In this document: positions 1 to 7,822 of the stretch, piece after piece
How positions within the stretch are numbered: the stretch's first letter is position 1
Layout: every line of letters starts with the position of its first letter
Assembly (NCBI GenBank): GCA_013215145.1
Contig: JABSRP010000016.1
Span: 159,729 to 223,728 of the forward strand
From: Pseudobacteriovorax sp.
GTDB taxonomy: Bacteria > Bdellovibrionota_B > Oligoflexia > Oligoflexales > Oligoflexaceae
Direction of reading: 5' to 3'
Length of the DNA stretch: 64,000 bases
Program-made: the position numbers and the translations under genes
Notes under the pieces: generated by a model
Database searches by the model: none
What the model saw: only the letters and a program-made list of their open reading frames with translations
What the model was told of the DNA's origin: nothing

Positions 1-284
1 TTCTGTCGGTAAGACCCTGTATTCACCCAATCTGTGAGAGTGGCACAGCACATGCAGTACTAGGTGTAGGACCGCAAGGTCCGAGGAAGCCTAGATTAGC
101 TGTCCACTTTGGTTTAATAACGAGAAAATTTAAACTGTCGTTGTAGTTCCTGCTGTATTCCTTTCTTGATTTCTATATCCCAGAACTTTCCTCACAGCTA
201 ATGGCTTCCTTCAATCCCCTAAAGGAAGCAAAACCCTTTATACTCCCTATTTTAAACTCCATAGATCCAGGCTCTCACCAACCC
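1..284. other. Gene-free left edge
   Basis: No gene is supported here. It lies downstream of the leftward aldehyde dehydrogenase gene. It holds a nested hairpin at 60-94 (listed separately) and an 8-bp perfect hairpin (GCTTCCTT at 204-211 pairing with AAGGAAGC at 222-229) that could help end the leftward transcript, although no U-run follows on either strand. A short plus-strand reading frame over 201-440 runs antisense into the aldehyde dehydrogenase and has no ribosome site, so it was not called. Confidence 0.6.
60..94. other. Nested hairpin with GNRA tetraloop
   Basis: CTAGG (60-64) pairs with CCTAG (90-94). Inside it GGACC (69-73) pairs with GGTCC (78-82) around a GCAA tetraloop, with an asymmetric internal loop (TGTA against GAGGAAG). 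The shape is typical of a structured RNA, but no U-run follows and no known family was matched. It could be the 3' part of an RNA whose 5' end lies left of the window, or a terminator-like element. The pairing is seen; the RNA role is inference. Confidence 0.3.
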
Positions 285-1667
285 TCAGTGTTTCATCACG
301 TAGAGTTTTTCAATAGTCATATCCTTCATCGAATGACCAATTCCGCCAACCCCGAGTCCAGATTTTTTGTAGCCGCCAAAGGGCATCCAATCGACGCGAA
401 ACGCGGTATGATCGTTGACCATCACAGCCATAGCCTCTAGTTCATCGATGGCTTGGTAGCTAGCGTTTAACTGATTGGTAAAGATCGATGCCTGAAAGGC
501 ATAATCCACATCGTTGGCTTGAGCGATGGCATCGTCGAGGGATTCGTAGGCGTAGAGGCAGACGACAGGGCCAAAGATCTCTTCCTTCGAGACGCGAATA
601 TCTTTTGGCGGGTTTAATATCACCGTGGGCTCGTAGCAGGTATCCGAAATCTTGTTGCCGCCGCAGAGGATCTGGGCGCCAGCGTTCCTGGCCTCCTCGA
701 CCCATTCGTGAACGCGATCCACTTCTTGTGGAGTGATCAATGGACCAACCTCCGTGTCTTCAAGGGTTGGGTCCCCCACTTTGAGTGCCTTTGCGGCTGC
801 CGTCAGCTGCTCGGCAAGACGGGGCAAAATACTGCTGTGAGCTAGGATGCGCTGAACGGAGACACAGACCTGACCAGCATGGTAGAAAGCACCCTTGGAC
901 AGAAGCGGGATGCAGCGATCAAGATCCGCGGTCTCATCAACGATAGCAGGGGCGACCCCACCGTGCTCGAGGGCGCAGTTGGCCCCTGGTGGTAGCTGGG
1001 ATCGCAGATACCAACCCACCCGGCTCGATCCGATAAATGATAGAAAGCTGTTGCGCTCGTCTTTGACTAGTTTTTCGGCGGCGCTGTTGTCGCAGTTGAC
1101 CACCTGGCACCAGTCTTTCGGTAGACCGGCCTCATATAAGATATCTACTAGGCTCATGCAGGACAAAGGCGTGGTGCTTGCGGGTTTGACTATGACAGGA
1201 CAACCCGTGGCCACTGCGGGAATGACTTGATGAACGATCAAGTTGAAAGGATGGTTAAAGGCACTAATGGCCACTACAACACCTCTAGGCATCCGTTTAG
1301 TGTAGGCACTGCGCCCTTCTGAAGATGGGGTTTGGCCCATAGGGATCTCGTGCCCTGTGAGTTGGTTGATTTCCTCGATAGCGACAGCGATTCCGTTGAT
1401 CCCACGCAGGATTTCAGCTCTTGAGTCAACTAGAGGTTTGCCACCCTCTTTGGCAGCTTGAAGGATGAGCTCGTCTTTACGTGACTCGATAAGCGTCATC
1501 GTCTTATCAAGGATCTGAATCCTTTGGTGTTTGCTGAGCCAAGATTTACGATCAAGATATAGTTTGTGGCTTGCTTCCATGATTTGCATCACCTGATCTT
1601 CCGACATCAGCTCGATGGTCTTGATAGGCGACTGGTCGTAGGCAGCGTTAACGATGAGAGATTCCAT
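285..1667 (-). CDS. Aldehyde dehydrogenase (NAD(P)+-dependent)
   Basis: The 460-residue protein is a full-length aldehyde dehydrogenase superfamily member, oxidising an aldehyde to the acid in the cytoplasm. Visible hallmarks are FNHP with the oxyanion-hole Asn138, the cofactor lysine in KPA (161), the general base Glu234 in LEHGG, and the catalytic Cys268 in GQVCVS. The start follows an AGGAG-like site and lies 9 bases after the stop of the acetolactate-synthase-like gene, so the two form an operon. This pairing suggests handling of an aldehyde made by or related to a thiamine-diphosphate enzyme. The substrate cannot be read from sequence; succinate-semialdehyde-, lactaldehyde- or phosphonoacetaldehyde-type activity are all possible. 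Confidence 0.93.
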   Translation of the reverse strand: MESLIVNAAYDQSPIKTIELMSEDQVMQIMEASHKLYLDRKSWLSKHQRIQILDKTMTLIESRKDELILQAAKEGGKPLVDSRAEILRGINGIAVAIEEINQLTGHEIPMGQTPSSEGRSAYTKRMPRGVVVAISAFNHPFNLIVHQVIPAVATGCPVIVKPASTTPLSCMSLVDILYEAGLPKDWCQVVNCDNSAAEKLVKDERNSFLSFIGSSRVGWYLRSQLPPGANCALEHGGVAPAIVDETADLDRCIPLLSKGAFYHAGQVCVSVQRILAHSSILPRLAEQLTAAAKALKVGDPTLEDTEVGPLITPQEVDRVHEWVEEARNAGAQILCGGNKISDTCYEPTVILNPPKDIRVSKEEIFGPVVCLYAYESLDDAIAQANDVDYAFQASIFTNQLNASYQAIDELEAMAVMVNDHTAFRVDWMPFGGYKKSGLGVGGIGHSMKDMTIEKLYVMKH

Positions 1668-1676
1668 AGCAGTCTC

Positions 1677-3320
1677 CTATAGGATGCATGTTTTAGCTTT
1701 AAGTTCGTCGAGAAAGACCTTTTCGTTCTCGGAATAGTCGACAGGGACTTCAACGAGTTGCACTCCGCCCTCTTGAAAGCAGCGGTTGAGGACTTCGGGT
1801 AGCTGCCCTGTCTCGCTGATTCTGTGACCTTTGGCTCCATAGGATTCCGCATACTGAATAAAATCTGGGTTTTGAAAATCAAGGCCGAAGTTTTCAAACT
1901 CCATGCCGCCTTGTTTCCACTTGATCATACCGTAACCATCATCGCGAATAATCAGGACGACAAGATTGAGTCCCAAGCGGACTGCAGTCTCCATCTCCTG
2001 AGAGTTCATCATAAAACCACCGTCGCCACAGACAGCCATGACTCTGCGATCTGGATAAACCATGCTTGCTGCCATAGCTCCGGGAAGTCCGGCTCCCATG
2101 CTGGCGAGAGCATTATCCAGAAGGACAGTATTGGGCTCGTAGGCTTTGTAGTTTCGGGCAAACCAGATTTTGTACATCCCGTTATCGAGTGATAGTATAC
2201 CGTCCTCAGGCATCACCGAGCGAATGTCTGAGACGATACGCTGCGGAGTGCTGGGAAATCCGTCGTCCTTTGATTTTTGGAAAACTTGCGTTTCGATCTC
2301 TGTTTTGATCCGTCCGAAATAATCCAAGTCCCAATTGCTTGATCCCCCGATCATGGATCCTAAGGCCTGAATATTGGAGCTTAGGCAACCGATTACCTCG
2401 GCCTGAGGAAAATAGACGTCATCCATTTCTGCTGCAAAGTAGTTGATGTGGATGACCTTTTGCTTGCCGTCATCGGCCATAAAGAATGGGGGCTTTTCGC
2501 TGACGTTATGCCCCAGGTTGATGATTAAGTCGGCTCGGTCAATCGCGCAGTGAATATAGTCGGTATCTGAGAGTGCCGCTGTGCCAAGGCAGTGGCTATG
2601 ACGCTCATCGACCACGCCTTTTCCCATCTGAGTGGTGAAAAAATACAAGCCTGTTTTGTCTACAAACTCTCGAATTGCACTATGAGTCTCGTGACGGTTA
2701 GCGCCAGAGGCAATAAGGAGTAGCGGGTACTTAGCCTCTTCAATCATTTTGGCAGCGACTTGAAGGGAGGCTTGGGATGCCACTGGTGAATGTAATTCAG
2801 TGATCTTAAATGGCTTGCGATCAGTTGTTTCGGCAGCAACATCTTCGGGGAGTTCTAAATGAACGGGGCCCGGTTTTTCTTCCTCGGCAATCCTAAAACA
2901 ATCGCGGACCAGGCTCGGAATATTGTTGGCATCGACGATTTGCTTGGAAAACTTTGTGATGGGTGTCATGGCGGCAACGATATCGATAATCTGAAAGCGG
3001 CCCTGCTTGCTTTTCTTTATGGGTTTTTGACCTGTGATAAACAATACCGGCATACCACCGAGGAGCGCATAGGCCGAACAGGTGGTGAAATTGGTGGCTC
3101 CAGGACCCAAGGTAGCTAGGCAGACTCCGGTTTTTCCTGTCAGGCGTGCATAGGCAGCGGCCATAAATCCAGCTCCTTGCTCGTGTCGGGTTAAAACCAA
3201 TTCGATCTTCGATGTTCGCAGAGATTCAAGTAGGTCAAGATTCTCTTCCCCTGGGATACCGAAGATATACTCGACGCCCTCGTCTTCCAGACATTTGATC
3301 AGTAAATCACTACCCTTCAT
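1677..3320 (-). CDS. Acetolactate synthase-like thiamine-diphosphate enzyme
   Basis: This 547-residue enzyme has the three-part IlvB/AlsS architecture. An N-terminal pyrimidine-binding domain carries the cofactor-activating Glu47 in RHEQGA. A central domain follows, then a C-terminal pyrophosphate domain with GDGG at 432-435 and the downstream DDGYGMIKWKQ segment. Acetolactate synthases join two pyruvates, or use related 2-keto acids. No regulatory small subunit lies nearby and the partner gene is an aldehyde dehydrogenase, which argues for a catabolic or specialised 2-keto-acid enzyme rather than the anabolic IlvBN complex. The ATG is preceded almost directly by GGAGGTG. Family assignment is firm, exact reaction inferred. 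Confidence 0.9.
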   Translation of the reverse strand: MKGSDLLIKCLEDEGVEYIFGIPGEENLDLLESLRTSKIELVLTRHEQGAGFMAAAYARLTGKTGVCLATLGPGATNFTTCSAYALLGGMPVLFITGQKPIKKSKQGRFQIIDIVAAMTPITKFSKQIVDANNIPSLVRDCFRIAEEEKPGPVHLELPEDVAAETTDRKPFKITELHSPVASQASLQVAAKMIEEAKYPLLLIASGANRHETHSAIREFVDKTGLYFFTTQMGKGVVDERHSHCLGTAALSDTDYIHCAIDRADLIINLGHNVSEKPPFFMADDGKQKVIHINYFAAEMDDVYFPQAEVIGCLSSNIQALGSMIGGSSNWDLDYFGRIKTEIETQVFQKSKDDGFPSTPQRIVSDIRSVMPEDGILSLDNGMYKIWFARNYKAYEPNTVLLDNALASMGAGLPGAMAASMVYPDRRVMAVCGDGGFMMNSQEMETAVRLGLNLVVLIIRDDGYGMIKWKQGGMEFENFGLDFQNPDFIQYAESYGAKGHRISETGQLPEVLNRCFQEGGVQLVEVPVDYSENEKVFLDELKAKTCIL

Positions 3321-3416
3321 AACACCTCCATACCAATTGAGAGATACTTGTTCAGACGCGTGGGAAGAGTACTAGATTAGAGATCGACTTGATAGTCTGG
3401 ATTGTTTGGCTGGGGA

Positions 3417-3439
3417 AGCTGCCTCTTTGCTAGGCAGCT
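3417..3439 (-). terminator. Perfect 8-bp hairpin between trmO-like and acetolactate synthase genes
   Basis: AGCTGCCT (3417-3424) pairs with AGGCAGCT (3432-3439) around a 7-base loop. It lies in the 142-base gap between two leftward genes. There is no U-run on the minus strand, so it may be a weak or factor-dependent terminator, or an attenuator ahead of the acetolactate synthase gene. Confidence 0.4.
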
Positions 3440-3462
3440 CAATATATCGCAGGTAAAGGTGG

Positions 3463-3936
3463 TTAGCCTTTGGTTTTGTAGTAATTGGCCATGATGGTTT
3501 CGGTCCAGCTAGGCTCTTTGATGGGCCCTTGAGGCAGGAAGCCTGACATTAGAGGTTTGATATCTAATACCGGACTTTCCGAGATGGCATCTAGGCCTTT
3601 GACGGTGATTTCGTAGTCATTGACTGCGACTAGCTCGCATCGCGATAGGCCGAGTTTGTTGAACCTGCCTTTCGCTCTTTGGCCAAAGATTCCCACGAGA
3701 GGAAGGCTACTGTCTCCCCTAGGGTATCGCGCTCCCGTCTCGATGGCATCATCATCGACCTCGTGAAGGTAATAAATGATTTCCAAATGGGAAAACTGCT
3801 CCAAGTTGAGAGTGGCATCCGAAGGAAAAATCTGGTCGTCAAGAATAATGCGACTTATCACATCACCCCAGTAGTCATCGCTGAGATCCTGACGCTCACA
3901 CTCGACAAAACCTATCGGCCGTAATTTAATGTTCAA
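3463..3936 (-). CDS. trmO: TrmO/TsaA-like tRNA methyltransferase
   Basis: The 157-residue protein matches the TsaA/TrmO fold, which N6-methylates t6A37 in certain tRNAs using S-adenosylmethionine. It has the N-terminal RPIGFVE strand, a LEQFSHLEIIYYLHEV segment, the family's arginine-rich turn (here AKGRFNKLGLSRCEL), and the VLDIKP motif near the end. The usual RPNPIGLS motif is degraded to AKGRFNKLGLS, so substrate or activity may differ from E. coli TrmO. Downstream gene spacing is wide and a hairpin follows, so it is probably its own unit. Confidence 0.8.
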   Translation of the reverse strand: MNIKLRPIGFVECERQDLSDDYWGDVISRIILDDQIFPSDATLNLEQFSHLEIIYYLHEVDDDAIETGARYPRGDSSLPLVGIFGQRAKGRFNKLGLSRCELVAVNDYEITVKGLDAISESPVLDIKPLMSGFLPQGPIKEPSWTETIMANYYKTKG

Positions 3937-3960
3937 AATTTGTTGCCCTTTCTTTTCCTG

Positions 3961-6846
3961 CTATACCTTTTGTGCAAAAGCTCCTAGTAGACTTGCGGTG
4001 GAATCAAGGAGGTCTGCATTGGGTTTGCTTTCGGCGTTGCCGATAAAATAGAGTTCAACGTCTTTTTGGTTTTTCAGAGAGGTGCCGACGGCATGTTTTA
4101 GGCCCTCAAGGCGATCAGATTCTAGTTCGAAATCTTGCCAACCAGCTGTAGCGCCGAGTTGAGAGGTCAGCTGCTCGGCGATGGCATCTTCCCAGGGCTG
4201 TTGCTGACCCTCATACCAGAGGTGACCGCTGTGTTTGCTGGCTCCTTTGCGATACATGATTGCGCCATGACTGTAGACTTTGCGCAGGTGGTCTATGGTT
4301 ACCTGCAGGGCTTTATCGCTGTTGAAACACAGACTGATTTTTACTAAACCTTGATTGATGGTGGAGGCCGTTTGTTTGGTGGCCTTTAGCTCTTTTTCAG
4401 CCTTTTTGATCTTTTTAAGGCTTTGTGGAGACGGTATGGTCTCAGGCATATCAGAGACGTCGGCTTCCTCCGAGGTTACTTCCGCAGCGGCAAACTCGTC
4501 ATCTTCTAATTCTGATTCATTGTCATCAGAATCTAGCTTGCTCATGGTAGTAACCAGCGGCATCTCATCTTCAGTAGGATCGGATAGAGGCTCAGGCTCT
4601 GGATCAGCCTCAGGCTCTGTATCAGCCTCAAAGTCATCAAGGTCCTCTTGACCCAAATCATCGAAGTCTTCGGCTAGTTCCTCGCCGTGATGTGCGGTTT
4701 CAACAACAGGCTCGTCGTCACCTGTGGCATCCGCTAATACCCCATCGCTATCAAGACCCGGCTCATGGGACTCATCATCAAGGCTCAGATTATCGTCTAT
4801 CATCGGCTCCATCATGGTGTCGTCCGTGCTTTCACCTTGGTGCAGAGATACGTCCGGTTTGGGCTCAGGCTCGTCCTCCAGAGACATAAGATCGTCATCG
4901 ATGGAGGCAGAAAGGCTATGATCTTCCGAGTCTTCCTCAGCGACTTCATCTTCAGCTGGACGGCTCATGACATCTAAGTCGAAATCCGGATCGCTAAAGT
5001 CTTCGTCTATATCATCGCTAGCAGTGTCTTGGGGCGGGATAGCGAGATCATCTGACTCTGATGCCATAAGGCTGTCGTCACCAAACTCGTCGTCAAGAGC
5101 ATCTGCTTGGGCCACGAGATCGTCATCATCCGCTGCTTTCGCGGAAAGCTCCTCGGCGGGCGCTGCCTCGCTATCAAGAAGATCATCGGAAAAATCGTCA
5201 TCGGATTCGACGTCGCTGTAGTCTGGTTTTTGTTCGGACACATCGAGGCTTTTATCAAGATCATCGTCCATAACATCGTCGGGATCGGTCTCTTCATCAA
5301 CCTCACCAAGATCAAAGCCGGAGAGTTCGTCTTGCGGCTCATCGGAGTCGGGAACATCGTCGGCAATCTCGGCAGGTGATTTGGCTGTCTGCGCTTCGGC
5401 TTCGTCCGCCAGCTCGGGATCGTCCAGAGTTTCTAGGTCTGGGGACTCCTCGGATAGTGGGTCGCTGTCATCCATTGTTTCGGAGCTAGCCTCCAAACCT
5501 GGCTCGTCATCTACATCATCCTCAGTTTCGCCAAGATCAAAGCCAGAGAGCTCGTCTTGCAGCTCACCTGAGTCGGGTACATCATCGGCGATCTCGGCAG
5601 GTGATTTCGCCTCCAAATCAGTGGCTTCTCCAGACGCGTCTTCCTGTGGGTCATGGTGATCAAGGTCACTGGAGTCAAGGCCGAAAGCATCTAAATCGGC
5701 ATCCATTCCCGTATCGTGATCCTGCTGCGGCTCCTCTTCGCCAAGATCGCTATCGGAAAGTCCAAAGTCCTCAAGGTCTGCGGACTCTCCAGAAGCGTCA
5801 TCCTCTGGCTCGTTAAGGTCATCACCATCAAAGTCATCTTCCAGGGAGCTTCCCCCTGCGAAGTCATCGTCGCCTGCACTGGCCACCGCCAGATCATCGT
5901 CGGCAGCGTCAGCGGTGAAGGGGTCATCGTCTTGCACGCTGCTGTCGAGAGCATCGCCGTCTTCTTCAGCTTGCGCTAAGGCTTTGTCGAGACCGAGGTC
6001 GTCGCCAAATGGGTCATCTCCACCTTGGCTTTCAGTGCCTAGGTCCCCGTCATTAGCATCGTCAACGATACCATCATGGGAGGCATCAAAATCAAAGGCA
6101 TCGCTCTCGAGGGAGTCACCTTCGAGGCTATCTGATAGTTCGAGGCTTCCTTCGTCATTGTCCTCGAGATCTAGATCATCGAATTCATCGTCCAAAGACT
6201 CCACATCGTCGTCGTCGAGGCTAGCGGCAAAATCTTCTGAGTTGGCCTGGTCGCGAATCGGCTCTTGGGAAGCACCGGCATTGGGTGACTGAGAATCAGA
6301 CATCTGAGGAAGTTTCTGTCCAAGTTGCGAGGCGCTTTCTTCAATGCGCTGCCTTTGCCAGGCCGTGGCAGCATGATTTTTAAGAAAGTCTTTGAGATCC
6401 GTGCTGTAGGGTTCGAATTTATCGATGAGCTTGGCAAGCCCTTCGTAGATTTGCGAGATGGGTGCAATCACAGGCAGTACGGTGAGGCCGGTAAAAAACT
6501 CCAACTGACGGATGGTTCCTCGGTCGAGGGGATCTACCACAGCCACTTCGATCGTGTCGCGATTCACCTTGATGGGTAGCATTTCGATCCGCGCTAGCAT
6601 CCTTGCATCGATGGATTGAAGAACCTTGGTGTCGATTTTATCGATAAAGTCTCGTTTGGCTACCTGATACTTGGTGTGGTCGGCAAAAAAAGCCGCTAAC
6701 TCGTCCTCATCCAGCATGCCCATTGCCAGGATACTCTTGGCAAATGCCCAGCTGTTTTGGCCGCAGGTGCTGGCGATCGTCCTTCGGTCTTGTTCAGTCA
6801 ACAAGCCTTCCATGACAAGTAGTGATCCTAGGCCAGAAGCACCCAT
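3961..6846 (-). CDS. MshEN/GspE-N-like domain protein with long acidic repeat region
   Basis: The chosen ATG at 6846 has GGAGAA five bases upstream. An in-frame TTG at 6885 would add 13 residues but has no ribosome site. The product is about 961 residues. Residues 1-150 resemble the N-terminal domain of type II secretion/pilus ATPases (GspE-N/MshEN), with LGSLLVMEGLLTEQ and ILAMGMLDEDELAAFF copies of the repeat that binds cyclic di-GMP in MshE. Residues about 180-830 are extremely acidic (Asp/Glu/Ser) with internal repeats. The last about 130 residues form a compact mixed domain. No ATPase motor domain follows, so this is not a secretion ATPase. A cyclic-di-GMP-responsive scaffold is an inference. 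Confidence 0.8.
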   Translation of the reverse strand: MGASGLGSLLVMEGLLTEQDRRTIASTCGQNSWAFAKSILAMGMLDEDELAAFFADHTKYQVAKRDFIDKIDTKVLQSIDARMLARIEMLPIKVNRDTIEVAVVDPLDRGTIRQLEFFTGLTVLPVIAPISQIYEGLAKLIDKFEPYSTDLKDFLKNHAATAWQRQRIEESASQLGQKLPQMSDSQSPNAGASQEPIRDQANSEDFAASLDDDDVESLDDEFDDLDLEDNDEGSLELSDSLEGDSLESDAFDFDASHDGIVDDANDGDLGTESQGGDDPFGDDLGLDKALAQAEEDGDALDSSVQDDDPFTADAADDDLAVASAGDDDFAGGSSLEDDFDGDDLNEPEDDASGESADLEDFGLSDSDLGEEEPQQDHDTGMDADLDAFGLDSSDLDHHDPQEDASGEATDLEAKSPAEIADDVPDSGELQDELSGFDLGETEDDVDDEPGLEASSETMDDSDPLSEESPDLETLDDPELADEAEAQTAKSPAEIADDVPDSDEPQDELSGFDLGEVDEETDPDDVMDDDLDKSLDVSEQKPDYSDVESDDDFSDDLLDSEAAPAEELSAKAADDDDLVAQADALDDEFGDDSLMASESDDLAIPPQDTASDDIDEDFSDPDFDLDVMSRPAEDEVAEEDSEDHSLSASIDDDLMSLEDEPEPKPDVSLHQGESTDDTMMEPMIDDNLSLDDESHEPGLDSDGVLADATGDDEPVVETAHHGEELAEDFDDLGQEDLDDFEADTEPEADPEPEPLSDPTEDEMPLVTTMSKLDSDDNESELEDDEFAAAEVTSEEADVSDMPETIPSPQSLKKIKKAEKELKATKQTASTINQGLVKISLCFNSDKALQVTIDHLRKVYSHGAIMYRKGASKHSGHLWYEGQQQPWEDAIAEQLTSQLGATAGWQDFELESDRLEGLKHAVGTSLKNQKDVELYFIGNAESKPNADLLDSTASLLGAFAQKV
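5310..5607. repeat. Two 73-bp imperfect direct repeats in the acidic-protein gene
   Basis: Copies at 5310-5382 and 5535-5607 begin GATCAAAGCC and end CTCGGCAGGTGATTT, differing at a few mostly third-position sites. They encode the paired segments AKSPAEIADDVPDS followed by ELSGFDLGE. Shorter acidic variants of the same theme surround them. This indicates expansion by internal duplication, with selection keeping the protein sequence. Confidence 0.8.
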
Positions 6847-6904
6847 GGTTTCTCCGTTTTTCCCAGCAAATTGGTGATTGAACAATTCTGTGGAATATAC
6901 TAGT

Positions 6905-6956
6905 CAAACAGTCCTATTAGATATAATATCACAAACTATGGTCGGCTGACTGTTTG
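6905..6956. promoter_or_regulatory. Divergent regulatory region with 9-bp inverted repeat and TATAAT
   Basis: CAAACAGTC (6905-6913) and GACTGTTTG (6948-6956) are perfect inverted arms 34 bases apart. Between them sits TATAAT at 6922-6927. The region separates the leftward MshEN-like gene from the rightward yfgM-like gene. Spacing fits a protein that binds both arms and controls one or both promoters. No good -35 was found. Confidence 0.4.
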
Positions 6957-6977
6957 GCATATAAGTAAGAGGAAAAC

Positions 6978-7775
6978 ATGAGTAAAAAAGACGATTTGAA
7001 TTTAAAAGGACCCGATGCGTTTCAAGTACAGGCGACCCGTGGACTCGACTTTGCCGCTAAAAATAGCAAACTCCTATACACTATTGCCGGAATATCAGTC
7101 GTTTTGGCATTAGCAGCCTTTGGCGTTAACTACTACCAAACAAGCGCTGCGCAGTCTCAAGCTGACGCTTTGGCCGCGATTGATATGACCCTCGAAAAAG
7201 AACAGAAAGCATTTGCTGACAAACGCTCCGAGCTAGAAAAACAAATCGACGAGCTCAAATTGGCAGTTAAAGAAAAGAAAGAGGGAGCTGACCCAGTCAA
7301 GCTTGCGGAACTCGAAAAAGAGTTGCTTGCAGCTAAGGCAGACCATACTCAGTCTCTCAGCGAGTACAAAAACTACTACGAATCAAACTTAGACAACCCA
7401 TCTGGTTGGGTTGCTGGTTTACGAGTTGCTAAGAACCTTTCTGAAAAAGATGATCTTGCTGGAGCCCAGAGCATTGCCCAAGCGATTTTCGACCAGTCAA
7501 AGGGTTATGCGATTGTTCGTCACCAAAGTGGGGTCCTCCTAGTGTCCCTACTCGAAGACTTAGGAAAGCATGACGAAGCCGTTGCGGTTGCTTCCACTTT
7601 AGAGAAGCAGGCTCAATCAGGTATGCAGCCACAGTACCTTTTGATTAAGGCGCGCAACCTTTACTTAGCTAAAAAAATGGACGAAGCGCGCGGCGTTTTA
7701 GAAACCATTATTGCCGATCACGGTACTAGCCAAGAGGCTGACAAAGCTAAAGGGCTTCAGGCTCTTCTGAACTAG
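6978..7775 (+). CDS. YfgM-like membrane-anchored TPR protein
   Basis: The 265-residue protein has a short cytoplasmic N-terminus, one membrane span at about residues 33-52, a Lys/Glu-rich coiled coil at about 65-115, then TPR-like helices to the end. This matches the layout of YfgM, a periplasmic chaperone partner of the SecYEG translocon, though the coiled coil is an addition. The next gene is BamB-like, as in the gammaproteobacterial yfgM-bamB-der order, and der lies only 4 kb away. AGAGGAA precedes the ATG. Role by synteny and architecture; sequence identity to YfgM not verifiable here. Confidence 0.7.
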   Translation: MSKKDDLNLKGPDAFQVQATRGLDFAAKNSKLLYTIAGISVVLALAAFGVNYYQTSAAQSQADALAAIDMTLEKEQKAFADKRSELEKQIDELKLAVKEKKEGADPVKLAELEKELLAAKADHTQSLSEYKNYYESNLDNPSGWVAGLRVAKNLSEKDDLAGAQSIAQAIFDQSKGYAIVRHQSGVLLVSLLEDLGKHDEAVAVASTLEKQAQSGMQPQYLLIKARNLYLAKKMDEARGVLETIIADHGTSQEADKAKGLQALLN

Positions 7776-7822
7776 ACAAGGCATCTTCGGCTACCACCTA
7801 AAGAAGACAGAGAGGTCTGAGT

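Noticed and set aside
60..94. SRP RNA or RNase P RNA at the left edge
   Set aside because: GGTCCGAGGAAGC resembles SRP domain IV at first sight, but the tetraloop, symmetric loop and flanking helices do not match.
201..440. 79-residue plus-strand reading frame at the left edge
   Set aside because: Overlaps the well-supported aldehyde dehydrogenase antisense and lacks a ribosome site.
4355..6292. Many Ser-rich plus-strand frames opposite the acidic repeat gene
   Set aside because: They are the complement of Asp/Glu codons (GAT/GAC/GAA) and read as Ser/Arg low complexity; shadows.
6685..6846. Type II secretion ATPase gene
   Set aside because: Only the N-terminal domain type is present; no Walker A/B ATPase region follows.
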